Origin: Tethya wilhelma | Taxonomy: Eukaryota; Porifera; Demospongiae; Tethyida; Tethyidae | Reading direction: 5' to 3' | Assembly: GCA_964030475.1 (NCBI GenBank) | Contig: CAXIPT010000019.1 | Location: 251,568 to 315,567 of the forward strand | DNA length: 64,000 nucleotides | Part shown: positions 1-12,412 of the stretch, in pieces | How the letters are laid out: each line of letters starts with the position of its first letter | Numbering within the stretch: position 1 is the first letter of the stretch | Notes under the pieces: generated by a model | Databases searched by the model: none | Told to the model about the DNA's origin: nothing | The model's input: the letters and a program-made list of their open reading frames with translations, nothing else | Made by a program: the position numbers and the translations under genes

Positions 1-166
1 GCATAGCTGCCAAGCCTGAAAAACATGAAGAGTGAGAAACTACTACCTAAGGTGTGAGATTACTGATAGTAGGAGTGAGATCATAATTATTGAACAGAAA
101 CTGAACCAGAACAAAAACAAATAAGAATAAAACAGAGCGAAATAATCAGTTATTTACTGCTCCAAG

Positions 167-2655
167 TTATTTCTTTCTTGCATGTGCTTTATTGTACTCC
201 CAAGTGGCAGACTTTGCCTTAACTAGGACTTCTTTGGAAGGTTCATATGCATGAGAGTTGGTAGTACTTGATAGCTTTACTGTCAAAATGCTTGAAAGAG
301 TCCCTTTAGGGTCCAAACTAGGCCTAAATGAAGTTTTGTTTTTCCGTACCATTGAGAAAATACGCTCTTCCTGGGCATTTGAATGGGGAATAACTAAAAC
401 TAGATTAGCTACCTGACACAGTCGGTGAAAGCGAGGAGAACTATCTGGTGATTTCATAGTTGAAATATAATGCCAAATGATGTCCATTCTGTAATTAGTT
501 ACACATCCATGTTCATCAAAGGTAATGGCTGCTTTGCTCCACACAGCATGGGGTAAGTCATGGTCATCCAGCATTTGAAAGTCAACAAATTCTTCCAACA
601 GATGATCAAGTTCATTTGGTGAAGCAAATGGTAGGACATTTCCATACCTATATACATTTTAAGGCAAATAGCAAACATTAAGGCTTTAACTAGACTAAAA
701 ACTAGTCCAATATATAGCATACCTTTGTACAAAGTACTCGACTTGTGTGAAGCTGGCTGTATCCTTTCTCTTGAAGTCAACAAATGAGGCATTCTTTAAC
801 AACGGATCCTTGATTGGAAGGTTGTCTAGCGCATATGTCATTGCTGTCACATAATATGCTCTTACACTCGAGTAGAACTTAGACTTGTCAAAAGTGCCAA
901 TGTCACCTTCTTCAAGTAGCTTATTGAGAGTAGACCTTGTGGTTAATCCAACAAAGAGGGATTCATCTAAAAAAAAATAAATAAAGGTGTAATCATATAA
1001 ACACTGCATGCATCAAATATAATGTCTATGTAATATACCTGCAAGTTGATCTTCAGATTGACAATACTGCAGATTGCTGAAATCTTCACCTATTGCTTTA
1101 ATACTTGAAACTGGCGCAAACTTGCTTGCCAACTTGGTCAAGAACGTGTAAATTTGGTCCAAGATGATTGGTATTAGAGGATCCTCTCTCTGAAGGAATT
1201 TGTTAAAAGTAACAAATGTCTGTAAAACTGCCAAGTAAAACATAAGGTAGACCTCAGTAATTGGATCAGAAAACGCAGACTTTAGACGGTCAAACCTCGG
1301 GCTGGTTTCATCTGTAAGTTAAAGATATTGACATAAACAAGTCATCCTTATAGCTGTAATCTAACTGAGAGTGCATTACTTTCAGAGAGGAAATAACTCT
1401 TAAGTGGAGCATACTGTTGTAGCACCCGGTGAACTGCCCTTTCCAAGCTAAGCCATCTCGTGTTCACGTGCTTCACAATGGCTCGATATTCACAGTCGCA
1501 GAAGTTGCAGTATTCCAACAAACCTGATTTTCTGTTGGTACTCTTCTCAAACCAGTAGAAAAGATCAATGACCAGGTCATCAACACTAAATCCTGATACC
1601 TACATACAAATTAATTGCACAATCATCATCATAAATAAATAACATCACATACTGTAGCTTGTAACTTACAGAGAGAAGTGCACTGCTGGCTTTTGATGCT
1701 ATATTATGCACAATATGGCATGGGCATCCCATTACATAAATAGAAGAATTCACAACACGTATGCGAGTCTTGATCGAGTTTCGACAGCCCATGTTTACTG
1801 AGGTGTTATCAAGAGCAATCCCCACACAATTCATCCATGATGGGTCATGTTTTTCTAATGCACTTTGCATTTTAGAAAAAATCCCCTCTGCTGTTGATTG
1901 TGAAGACAAGCACATGTCCAGAAATTGTGTGTGAACATGACCACTCTCTTCATTAATGATCCTTACAGTTAGAGGGTTCATTTTTTCTACACCAGTGTCA
2001 CTAGATCCATCAATAGCCACAGAATACGGACGGGTTTTCATTGCTTGAACCAAAGCTTGCTGATATGATGGTGCAATGGCACCATTAACTATGCAGGTTG
2101 TTTTTGTCCGTTTTGAAGCATAACTCTTGGCAATTTCACTATCGGGAAAAATATCATGGAAGAGAGGGGTCAACTCATCAGCAAGAGTAAGTGGTATATT
2201 GTGTTGTACTAGCATATGAGCCACCTTTACTTCTGCACACATGACCTATTGCAGTATACAATTTGAAGTCAGCGGGTATTAATAATTATTATGATTGCTT
2301 TATATTAACTAACCTGCTCACGGAGAGGTCCCGACCGAGACTGAGGCTGGAAATTCAGTGTAGCCTGTCTCTTTAAACTCTTCACATTATTTTGATGTAT
2401 AGCCTTTTGAATATGCCTCTCAATATCAGCCTTTCCTTGGTGAGCACAAGAAATTTGATGGTTGCAAACAGTGCACGTGAATTTATAAGGATCACCTCTG
2501 ATCCCTTCTACGAATGGGTAGGTCTTCCTCCAGGACTCGTTGAATTTCGTTTTGTAGACTGCTGCCCCAGCTCTTTTAAACTTTTTTGACGGTCCAGGAC
2601 TCAGTTCGAGTCGTTCTTCTTGGACTTCATCACAAGACGAAGCATCTGACTCCAT
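167..2655 (-). CDS. hAT-like transposase-family protein, six exons, apparently intact
   Basis: Exons on the minus strand are 2655-2314, 2245-1670, 1599-1380, 1311-1039, 966-723 and 647-167. Every junction is GT-AG and the phases agree, giving 711 residues and a TAA stop. I chose the ATG at 2655 (MESDASSC) because the 25 residues upstream look non-coding; an in-frame ATG at 2708 or 2698 is possible. Visible features: a BED-like zinc finger (C61, C64, H81, H87), an RNase H-like core with AIDGSSD (D193) and ALDNTSVN (D260), and a hAT C-terminal dimerisation segment near residues 605-680 (NAQEERIFS at about 642-650). The family is a recurrent hAT-derived one in marine invertebrates. No frameshift or internal stop was found, unlike nearly every other transposase here. 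It may be an active element or a domesticated gene; I saw no terminal inverted repeats, but did not search exhaustively. Confidence 0.85.
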
Positions 2656-2962
2656 GCGTTCAGTCAGTGTACAAGTACATTTTATATAGCGTACATGCAT
2701 GCCTAATATGGGCATATAGCGTGCAGCCAATCAGAATCACTTCCGTGTGCTGGATGTAAACATCTATTTCCGGATAATCTATTTTTCCAGATGATCCATG
2801 ACCGTCCATGAGTCACGCCCACAAAAATTCTGAGACCAGTCGTTTATCAGTTGCGCTGGACCTGACCAGGACAAGCGGAAGGCGTGAGAATACTTTACCT
2901 CAGCTTGAGAGAGTGAGAAAGAAGAAGAAATCGTGAGACTCACGCCGTAGGCGTGACACTTG

Positions 2963-4840
2963 ACAGGTATGCTACTATCCTTGCCATCCAAACTTCTTGA
3001 GCGCATTGTCCATAGCAAACTACTGTCATATGTCTTATCAAACTCTATCCTCTCCATACGTCACTTCAGTTTTCGTCCTGCTAGTTCTACTCAAGAAGCC
3101 CTCCTTTCAGCCTCTAAGGACTGGCATCATCAGCACCTGGACCAGAGATCTAATGTTGCTGCTATCTTTTTTGATCTATCTAAAGCGTTTGATACAGTGC
3201 CCCATCACGGTCTCATTGGTGCTCTGTCTAGGATTGCTGTCTCAGCAGGATCCTTGTTCCGCTGGTTTACCAGCTACCTCTCTGGCAGGCGCCACCAGGT
3301 TGTTGTAGATGGCTCTACCTCTGTCCCCTCTCCAGTCAGATCAGGTGTTCCTCAGGGATCAATTGTGGGGCCTCTGTTATTCAACATCTACATTGACCCT
3401 ATTACATCCCTATCATTGTCATCTACCTCTAAAATCATGTTATATTTACCAAGCTAATGATGATCTAACACCTGGTATTTGTGTTGAATCTAAGGATGGC
3501 AGTTTATTATGGTCGCCTGTGAAGATTACCCGTAGTGGTGTTCATTCTGCTTCTGCTGATCCCGTTGGTGTTGGTGATCCTGTTGGTGAAGAGAATATAA
3601 CGTTTACTCATAGTGACATTCTTGAGGCTGAAATCACAGTGACGGATGGTGTTCCATATTTCACAGCTGAGTCACAAGATAAGTTTTTGTGCCTTCCTAT
3701 AGCTCAACGAACTAGGTCCAAGAAATCAGCTCGGACATGTTAGCCTGAAATGAACTCTTGATATCATGTAGCCCCCCTCCCCCCCCCCCTGTTTGGGCCT
3801 TTTGTGGCCTGTAAAAGAGATGATAATAATATGCTGATGACATACTCCTATATAAGCCTATTCTCTGTGAAAGGGATGTAGTTGCTTTGCAATCTGACAT
3901 AAAAATCATAATAAATTGGATTAACGATGCTGGCCTCAAACTAAATGCCTCTAAAACCCAAACTGTTACTTATATCACGACGAAAGCTCCCACCATCTAT
4001 ATCTCTATTTGTTGATCAGCAACAAATTCAGCAGGTTGATTCTGTTGTCTATTTAGGTGTGACACTCACTCACAATCTATCCTTTTGCACCCATATTAAA
4101 AACACTTGTAAGCATGCCAAATCTCAGCTGGGTTTTCTTTATAGGCTTTTTGGTCAGGCCTCCACTCCTGCTTTAAATCGTCTTTATAAAGCACTTGTCC
4201 TCCCAACCCTTGAATACTGCTCTGCCGTATGGGACCCTCGTTACAAGTGTCAGTCTGATCTTCTGGAGCAAGTACAAAAACTTGGTTCCAAGATTGTTTC
4301 TAAACGTTGGGGCAATTTCTCTTATGATCAACTTTTATCCAATCTCAAGTGGGAACCTCTTGCTATGCGTAGGAAGAAGCAGAAGGTTCAACTCTGTGAT
4401 AAAATTTCTTCTGTCATAGAATTCTGTCTGGTCACTCTATTATTTCCCCTACTGTTTTTATGCCACACCCTTCACCCCATTTGAGACACCGTCATAATCA
4501 TCCTTTGTTTTGTCCTTTTGCTCACACACGCTCTCATCTCTCATCTTTTTTAGTCAGTGTTATTCCACTTTGGAACTCCACTCACCCTAATATTATGGCC
4601 TGTTTCTCACGGCAGTCTTTTAAATACTGTCTAAAAATAAGTGCTGAACCCTTCCTTAAATTACATGTTGTCTTGTATTGTTGTTGAATTTACGTGTGTC
4701 ACTCATTGCTTGTTTACTTTAGCTATATACATACATTTTCCCATTTTCTTTTTTGTAGACAGCCTTAATATTAGCCTTTGGCTATTTGGCATGCTCCTAT
4801 GTCTCTGTTCTATTGACATGAACTTGATTAAATAAAAAAA
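2963..4840 (+). mobile_element. 5'-truncated LINE (CR1/L2/Jockey-type reverse transcriptase), degenerate
   Basis: The reverse transcriptase begins abruptly at SLPSKLLERIVHSKL and continues with motif A (FFDLSKAFDTVPH, about 3168-3206), motif B (SGVPQGSIVGPLLF, about 3340-3382) and the catalytic YADD box at 3829-3840. The RT C-terminal region follows (YLGVTL, about 4050) and the typical end PLWNS near 4566. An A-rich tail lies at about 4831-4841. The frame is broken by a roughly 380-base insertion just before YADD, by a one-base shift near 3958 and by another near 4410-4440. The 5' end, with the endonuclease and ORF1, is absent, as expected of incomplete reverse transcription. It is a dead copy. 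Confidence 0.88.
3447..3828 (+). mobile_element. Nested insert inside the LINE RT, itself looking like a retroelement 3' end
   Basis: The insert separates KIMLY from YADD of the surrounding reverse transcriptase. It carries an open frame in the same direction that ends at 3741-3743 with a basic tail (RTRSKKSARTC). A C-rich run (3772-3791) and a terminal gatgataataat stretch follow. A short microsatellite-like 3' end is typical of CR1/L2-type elements. The family of the encoded peptide was not recognised. Any target duplication is very short (about tat) and uncertain. Confidence 0.5.
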
Positions 4841-5378
4841 AATCTATATCAGAGATACAAACTCTCTCTGAACAGATGCTGTGTGCTCAAAAACAAATTA
4901 GATGTTGCAAGAAAAACCAAGTGGTCAATAGAGAATTGTTATTGTAATTAGCGAATAGTTACTGTGGTTAGCAAATGGGAACATAGTGGTAGTGGTGGAG
5001 AGTACTTATCAAACACTTTTCTCAAATTGAAGGTTATGCATCAAGAGTTTAGTGTACCACATTCTTCCAATTCCACAGCTTCAGCCCAGGATCTAATGAG
5101 ATGACTTCGTTAGCCTTATAGTTTATGCTCTCAGATGTCCAATTCTGCTTGTAGCCTATCTCCCATGCAAACTATATACCAACAGCTGCTCTACGATTCC
5201 GATTGAAGTTTGGAGTGAACGTATCTTTCACTTAAAGGCATTTGGATGCATGTACCACACTCTTAGCAAAAGAGGCTTAACAATATTGATTAAACTCAGA
5301 TTTGTCAGTTACATATGGCTTTGAACAAAACCTGTTTGTTGAGGTAGTTATTCAAGACTCCAGAGAAAGTTTGATAGG
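4841..5378. other. No recognised feature
   Basis: Intergenic AT-rich sequence with short open frames only. I see no domain, repeat or RNA signal. The open frame at 5379-5669 just downstream is low-complexity and matches nothing I know. Confidence 0.4.
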
Positions 5379-5750
5379 GTGATGGACAAACATGCAGTTG
5401 ATACTATTGGTGCTGGAAACATCCATGTGTGGATGTTGTTCAAGGTCAGTGATTTACTAAAATGTGCAAGTTTTTTTATGTACCTAATGTCTCTTCTCAG
5501 TAATAGCAGCTGTGTCTACAAGACAAGTTTGCAAAGTTGGCAAAATCTTGATGCTGGATTCAAGAAGTCGTTTGTAGGAAGGAACCCTAGAGAGGCAATT
5601 AATCGTGAAGCTACTCAAACTGAAACAGCTGCCACTGCGAGTCGTCAATACTTAACATTTTCGACTTAGACTAAACGTGTTAAGCACATTACAACCAAAG
5701 GGTCATACTGTAGCATTATATGGCTAGAGAATGTGGTATGTCAATTCTAG

Positions 5751-6195
5751 TTGTTCACAAGGCTCTGGGAGCTCTATATAGGCTTGTGTTCCCCATGCAA
5801 GAAGCAGGGGTCCTACCAGCTAATGGAGCTCTATCTGTCAGCCACTTTTGGCCCCTATAACAATACTAGTTATGTGGCCTTTAGTAAAAAGAAGTCTAAG
5901 TCAGAAGTCGGAGCACAGAGTTGCATGATTGAGTTAAAAGATTGTAAGGAACAGTTCCATGGATCATGCATTGGAGGTCCTACCAGCTAATGGAGCTCTA
6001 TCTGTCAGCCACTTTTGGCCCCTATAACAATACTAGTTATGTGGCCTTTAGTAAAAAGAAGTCTAAGTCAGAAGTCGGAGCACAGAGTTGCATGATTGAG
6101 TTAAAAGATTGTAAGGAACAGTTCCATGGATCATGCATTGGACTTGACATTGAATCCTACAAGGGAAAATGGTCATGTGTCAAGTGTAAACCATA
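5751..6195 (+). pseudogene. PHD-finger fragment, partly duplicated
   Basis: The second half of a PHD-type zinc finger is visible: an acidic/Cys stretch (ELKDC), then FHGSCIG, then KWSCVKCKP and a TAG stop at 6193-6195. That gives the ordered C...H-x2-C...W-x-C-x2-C signature. The first half is less certain (LCSPCKKQG). A 167-base tandem duplication repeats the middle of the finger, so the first copy lacks its end. PHD fingers occur in ORF1 proteins of some CR1-type LINEs as well as in host chromatin proteins, and I cannot decide between the two. Downstream (6196-6471) two frames alternate without a clear gene. Confidence 0.55.
5809..6142. repeat. 167-base perfect-looking tandem duplication
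   Basis: Unit 1 is 5809-5975 and unit 2 is 5976-6142; both start ggtcctaccagc and end catgcattgga. No base difference was noticed by eye, so the duplication is recent or an assembly artefact. It lies within the PHD-like coding fragment. Confidence 0.88.
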
Positions 6196-6839
6196 GTGAG
6201 TCTAAGCTGCTTACTCTGTATAATGCACACTCTAACCTCTCTGAAATGCATGCTGATCAGGTTGACCTTTCTACTAGAGTTTCACAGTTTGTTCCTGAGA
6301 GTGACTCATGCTCTGTCGGAGCCTCTCAGTGCTGAACGTATTCTCAAGGAAGTAGATATCTTAGAAAATCAACCGATGTTTCATTCTGAGGCTTTTGATA
6401 CTCCTGGTATCCGTGTACGCCACATGTTAGCCACATTCCTAGAATCCCTTTTTAGATGGCTAAAACTATAACTACTGTTTTACGTGTTGGTACTGATCAC
6501 TCTTGTTAGTTAGCTCTTGTAGTGACTAACAGCCAAGTTCTGTGGTTTACAACCTAGTCTATATAGCAAAGCTATTACAATGTGTTCTATATTGTTTAAT
6601 AGGTATTACCGTAATTTGACTAATATTCGCATTGGGGAAATTACATGTACATATACATACCTGTAAAGATGTTGAGCTCACTTTGAAATGAGTGTGAAAA
6701 AGATACTATAGACTTTTTAACTGTAATGTTAATTTGTCAGTGTTCTCTCTGCCACTTTGCAATCAATTAACAGTTTACAAAGACAAGCCAACAAGAGTAG
6801 TGAACAAGTTAAAACTGTTAAATTGATCATAGAGTCTTG

Positions 6840-7420
6840 TATTGGAACTCAAAGTTTAATGATATTTATTGCTAGCAAGATTATCATCAGCAACAACAGA
6901 AATATGATAAGAACAATAAACATTTAAATGTTATAAGCATATATTGTTTGGGTTAAAGTTTTGTTTAAAATATGATCACATAAATTTGTAAAGGTTAAGG
7001 TTCAGAACGTTGGATCGTATCTTGTTCAAAAGTTTAACGACTCTGTTAAAGTAGAAATGGTGTGTGGTTGATAGTCTAACTTTGGTTTGAGCTTGTTGCA
7101 TGATGCAGCTCTATAGAATGAGTTATCTACAAGCATCTTGAACATAATGTCTTGCAGTGAGCATGCTTGCCTTGTAATCAGATGTGAAGTCATTTAGTAT
7201 GTATTTGGTGGCACGCCATTGTACACGTTCAATGTTGGTAATGTCTTTAATAAGCTAGGTCTCCATATTTAAACTAGGCAAAGTGGTGTACTGATGAGGA
7301 ACTTGTTAATGTTCAGTAAATTAAGTGGAGTGCTTTGTATGCTTTTGGAGATAGTTTCTATGGTCAAGTCCTAGGTCAAGCTGCCTATTTGTAAAAGCAA
7401 CATCGTTGGCAAAGAGATAG
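6840..7420 (-). pseudogene. LINE reverse transcriptase C-terminal remnant
   Basis: Reading the minus strand, the fragment DITNIERVQWRATKYIL (about 7245-7190) matches the conserved post-RT region of CR1/L2-like LINEs (IEKVQRRATK). It is followed by HFYFNRVVKLLNKI (about 7060-7015), the usual end-of-ORF2 block. Several stops and frame shifts interrupt it. The fragment is short and old. Confidence 0.6.
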
Positions 7421-7579
7421 TAGTTGTTGAGTGCTTGCTATGCGTAATACTAAGGAGCTTGGCACTTGTTGGGATGCAGCTTTGGCAACCATGCAGTGTT
7501 GCACCATGTTTCTTAGTTGCAGTTGCTTGCTGCAAAGAGTCATTTAAGAAAGGTAGCACTTAGCTGACAGTTTAGCACT

Positions 7580-7745
7580 GGTCAGGTAAGCTGATAACGC
7601 ACACTTGTCTGGCTGGAAAGGGTAGTTAATTAAGTTGAATTCCCAAGTAGTCATGAAAAAAGTATGAGTTTAGAAATTAATTTTAATGGCAGCCATATAG
7701 AGAAAGTGCTTTTTGTCTTGTATCTATAGCAACATAAAAAAACCT
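7580..7745 (-). repeat. Partial copy of interspersed repeat family R2
   Basis: It matches, in inverse orientation, the arm of R2 seen at 26090-26240: gcacactt, a fixed attaattt/gagttta segment and a cttgtatcta segment. Full R2 copies are at 21555-22110 and 25735-26240. Confidence 0.55.
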
Positions 7746-7769
7746 AATGCGCTGAAGACTAAGATACCA

Positions 7770-7960
7770 ATTTTAAGAGTGTGTAAAGAATTCTTCCTGT
7801 GGGCAATATTAAGTACTTGAAACAGTAAAAGACTTTATATTTAATTACATGCAGCCCATAGAAGGATTCTGGATATAATACTTAAACAGCCTTTCTTCAT
7901 AAAAATTCTGTAAAAAAAATCAGTGAGTGACACTGATGTTCTGGCAACCCAATCAGATCC
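7770..7960. repeat. Degenerate copy of foldback MITE family M1
   Basis: It contains the diagnostic aagaattcttcctgtgggc and atgcagcccatagaaggat blocks found in the complete M1 copy at 26456-26734. The outer arms are decayed. Confidence 0.6.
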
Positions 7961-9300
7961 AAAGAGCACTCCAACAACCAGCATGGTGTGCATCGTGCAA
8001 AGAAAGACTGAAGAAAGGTATATCCTGCACACTAGATAACTGGGAGCTGTAACAACAAAAGAATGAAGAGTTACCTATATTTGCTTTCCCTGCTACAAAT
8101 ACTTTCGTAGTGTTAATGTCAATGGTCATCTTTGATACATGAGTGTATCAAGCCACAAAACCACTACCATAATACGATTCCAAACTTCTCTCAACTTCTA
8201 ACAATACAATAAATCTTTTGCAACACACAATTTCTGAACAATGAAGCCACTTACAGTGCATTGAGAATTTACATCAGACATCCTGAACCACTGCCACTGT
8301 CCAATACACTATATGCAGGTTGTTTCTAGACTGTTCCACTATATAGACTTCATTGTTGCAAATTCTCTGTAAACACAAAGGTGTGGGTTTATTATGTACC
8401 TTCACAATTGTGACTCTTTGAAAGCATTAGACACATACCTACACAGCTGACAACCAACATCTCCCCAGGAATAGAACTCAAACAAATTAATCAAGCCTTT
8501 CACCAATAGGCCCAAGATCTAGTAAGGGAAATACAAAGCAGTATTACATTTCAACTTGGCAGAATTTTGAAGTAGTCTGGATCTTTTCCCATCAAATGTG
8601 TAATGTCAATGACACAATCTGGAGATGTGCACTATCACAAGAGCCACGTGCATACAAAGCCAGAAAACAAAAACAAATGCGACAAACATAATTATGGGCT
8701 TTAGGTGCTTAAGTTTTGTACAGAGAAAACGTCCATTTTCCATGCCATTGCATGTTCTGCTCACGCAAACAATTAGTCTAATTCGTAGCTGATAAAGCTT
8801 TTAAATAGAGTAGGCGCATGTGACACAGCCAATCGACAATCAACCTCCAACATTCTGCAACCACATGCAGTTGCAATGTGTACAACCAAGGACAGAAGAC
8901 AAGCTTGTCTTACCAACACGTCAGAGATCATCACTGACTACTTTTCCAGTAACCATAGCTTGTCCCAATTACAAAGGCGCAAAACACTAACTGAGCTTGC
9001 ATCACCTCACATAGCAGTACAGCTGTAGTTGTACTTGCAGAGTCACTCCACTGAAGACATTGAGATTCTCAATGAGAGATGTCATTGGATACAATTCAGC
9101 CTACAAACACAGATTTAGTGTGTCTACAACCAAACAAAGCGAATGAAACAAGTGCACAGAAGCAAGTGGCGTGGATTGAACTAGCATTGTTTCTGAACAC
9201 ACTGACATGCCTTGTTGTTTACAATGGATTACCATTGAACAGGACATGTCAGACCTCACCTGTACAAAAGAATTACACATAGTGTTGAATTGGTCACATC
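7961..9300. other. No recognised gene
   Basis: Only short open frames occur. Nothing is conserved enough to name, and no RNA gene signal was seen. Confidence 0.35.
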
Positions 9301-9360
9301 ACAAACTAGGAGAACTTTCTCACAGAAGTAAGTATCATCACCCCTCCCCGCTCACTATTT

Positions 9361-9406
9361 AAAGAGGTGTGTGTGTGTGGTGTTGGGGGGAGGAGGGGGA
9401 GGGAAT
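9361..9406 (+). repeat. GT/G-rich tract with quadruplex-forming potential
   Basis: A gtgtgtgtgtgtgg run is followed by G-runs of six, five and three bases separated by one or a few bases. That arrangement could form a G-quadruplex. Nothing links it to a gene. Confidence 0.5.
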
Positions 9407-10197
9407 GCATGACCTAGTAACTATAAAGCATTAAAATAATCCAGTTCTGTGTGTCCATTATCAGAAGATTATGAGGTGGAGTTAAGACTAAGAGAGGCAG
9501 CACTCAGGACTGGGTCCATCTAATTAAGTGTACAAAATTTATTTAAGAGAGGAAGGCCTGGTCGCCAATCTCATGTTACAGATATCATTAAATTAGTGCG
9601 TGGGCAGCAAAACTGCACAGTGTGCTTTGGTCACTGTTTGGTGCAATTGGTGAGTGATTTTGACCCCTAGTTCAGTTGACTGGAGCTGGCGAAAACTAGA
9701 AATACTCATTCAAGCAGTTTCTGTCTTAATAAAACTTGACAAGTTCCATCTACAAGATGAGTCATTTACACCTGAGACACTGTTCTGGCTTGTGCTTCAG
9801 TTTGCGTACTGATAGTGCTAGCTAAATGACAGCGGAGCAACTCATACAAAAGTAAGAGTGAGTAATAGCTATCATTAGGCTTTGTAAGTTAACTTTACCT
9901 CCTGTTTGTAAACTGTTAAGAATCAATTGTACAGAGAAAAAAATATAATGTGCAATGCGTGAATATATTGTATCCATTTAAACGGAAATCATTAATAGTA
10001 ATAAAATACCTAGGAACTTGCATGAATAGTTACAGAAAGTTGTGCAGTACCTGTGGTGCTCGTGCTGATGCATCTACAAAAGAGTAGCCTTATTCAATCT
10101 GAAGTTTCAGCAGCACTTGAAAAGTATTTAAATTAAAGCATTCAGATCGGGTCAGCTTGAAGTAATAATATATGCCTGTGTTGCATGGTAGATTTTT

Positions 10198-10700
10198 TTT
10201 TGAATGGCAACTGGAGCAGGCAAGTATGTATTTAGCACCACTCACTGTACTGCGTGGGGAAAATAATCAGTTCCTTAAGTGGCTTGATAGAACAACAAGT
10301 TAGAAAATTCTGGACGTACAACTGTTGTTAGCACACATTGATGTTTATCAAAATTAGGTCAAAATATTGGTGTTTCTGCTATCCACATTACCCAAGCCTC
10401 TTATTTAACTGAAACGGTTTCAAAGAAATATAGTATTTTACATCAGCCCAGCTTTGTCATGGTGGCAGTTGATGAAGCCCATTTCATGGTTGACTGGTTA
10501 GATAACATGAGTTATTTGTACATATCTATACAGTACTGTGTTTACGTGTACAATATAGGGATCATGAATTCAGGATGTTTTATTCTAAGTTGAATGGACT
10601 AAGAGCTTTGACGAATGTGCCTATTCCGGCTCTGACTGCGACAGCATCAAACAAAACAGAGGCTGCAATTTGTAGCTCTCTCTGTTTGATTATAGTTGTA
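10198..10700 (+). pseudogene. RecQ-like DNA helicase exons (motifs I to III only)
   Basis: Three exon-like pieces are visible. A Walker A-like MATGAGK lies near 10205-10225. One exon ends at 10496 with a DEAH box (VAVDEAHFMVDW; DEAH at 10471-10482). Another starts at 10559 and encodes WDHEF through ALTATA (10629-10646). Splicing 10496 to 10559 completes the Trp codon and yields the RecQ signature DEAH...DW...F...ALTATA. RecQ enzymes are 3'-5' ATP-dependent DNA helicases. Motifs IV-VI, the zinc-binding and RQC parts are not detectable downstream, so this is a truncated gene or pseudogene. RecQ-like copies are numerous in sponge-type genomes. Confidence 0.72.
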
Positions 10701-11931
10701 TCAGATCGAATGTAGATGGTTATCTCTGGAGTAGTTCAATAAAGAGTATTGTATGTTTGTTATTTTGAAACGATCAGAAATAATTGTACACGTACTGTGT
10801 CTGTTTGTAATGCATCATATATAGAGACCTGGATACCATTACATCTATGCTTTCATTAGACTTTCTCGATATACGTATACGTCCAAAATTTAAACAAGGT
10901 CTGCAAGTTGATTAATTATTAAATTTGTCTCAACATGCTTACAATAGGAATTATGCTGGTATGTACCACAATACTAAGTTGGCAATGCTCTAAAGGGATG
11001 ACCTTAAAAAAAATTTTTTTGTTCTTGACAAGCAGAGGATCATATCAGATGAAATGGAGCGGGATTGGTCTTGTTGATTATAGACACAATCGAGGTGAAT
11101 TTGTATCCTCATTTTAAGGCACTGTCCAGCCTACATATTGCTTTTTGCATGATTAGCATTTGATCAGGTATATAACGTTTTTTTTGTGTAGTGCATGTTA
11201 TTGGGGGGCTTGAGTATTTTATATGATGATTGCTAAAACCAAATTGTCTTTGTACCAGTCTAGACAGGTTAAGCAGTGGCTGTTGAACTTTATTGTTCAT
11301 TTTGAAAAAGGTTATTTGGGTTTATGACTGGCTCGCTTGGTAGGGGGAGGAACAGTAATATTTTGTGTTTTCTCTGGGTTTATAGCTTCTAATTAAAGAT
11401 GGATTTTTTTTGTGAGCTATCATTAGGGGCTGAGAGAAGTTTTTCTTTGATAGTTTGCCAATGTTTCCCTAGGATTTTCCTGAAGTCATTGCTGACGTCA
11501 GGATTAGACTGCATATTAGTGAGGGTGGGTTTCTGGGTGGAGCTTTGATAGCTCTTGAGAGGGGAACTGATTCTATGACTTGTATAACTTGCTCTGTATT
11601 GTACCCTTTTTCTCGTTTCGTTTGGCACGTGCTTGTGTAGAATTTCACCTTTCGCTATTGCTTTTTTGACACTTTTTGAGTGATAGGAACTTGCATGAAA
11701 ATACAGTTGTTTGTTTGTTGGCTTGATGTGTGTTTTAAAATCAATTTTTCCAGTTTACTCAAATTCTTGTCCTTTGTAGACTGATATCAAGCAAATCCAG
11801 TTCTGTTAGGCTAAATTCATAGGTGAATTTATTGTGTTGTCGAGTTCTTTGTTAGAAGGTGAAGTTTGTAATTTGTTTACATACATCTGCAAATTGGCCA
11901 AGTAAAAAAACATTAATTTTGATTCACAGAG
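10701..11931. other. No recognised gene
   Basis: AT-rich sequence. Both strands hold only short open frames without recognisable motifs. Confidence 0.35.
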
Positions 11932-12412
11932 AAAACTGAGGAAGAGGTCACCACGACACCTCTTCTTCTTCAGATGAGTGGAAAGAATATTATAATACTT
12001 GCTGGTGAAGATTGCTTAAGAGCAGTCCCCTTCTCAGGCTGCAAGCTTCCCCCAAAGTTAGTGTCATACTAATAAATATGCAAGATGCATTTTACGTGTT
12101 TTGTTACTTTGATTAATATTGTGAGCAACCCCGTGATTATTGTCTATCTATAGAAGGAGGATTGTGGTGTGTACTGCTAAAAACCTACTGACTCTTATTG
12201 GGAAGCCTTCCGGTGATGAAGCAAATACATTAGCAAAGCTGTTTCCACATTCATCATCATCTTCATCGTCATTCAAATCAAAATCCATCAAATTTGATTC
12301 TTGTGTGGCTTTATATAGTCATAAGAAGGAAAAGTATCAAACAAGGGGATCAACAGTTACTGTAGTTCTCCTTAACAGGAACAGTGGTCCCATACCAAAA
12401 GGTACAAAGTGA
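11932..12412 (+). CDS. Hypothetical protein, last two exons
   Basis: A coherent frame runs 11932-12057 and 12154-12412. The donor AAA|GTTAGT and acceptor ATCTATAG have matching phase, and a TGA stop lies at 12410-12412. The product starts acidic (TEKTEEEVTTT), continues with NIIILAGEDCLRAVPF, holds a run of seven Ser and ends basic. A possible acceptor (TCACAG) precedes 11932, so upstream exons may exist, but I could not define them. I do not recognise the family. The intact splice phase is the main reason to list it. Confidence 0.35.
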
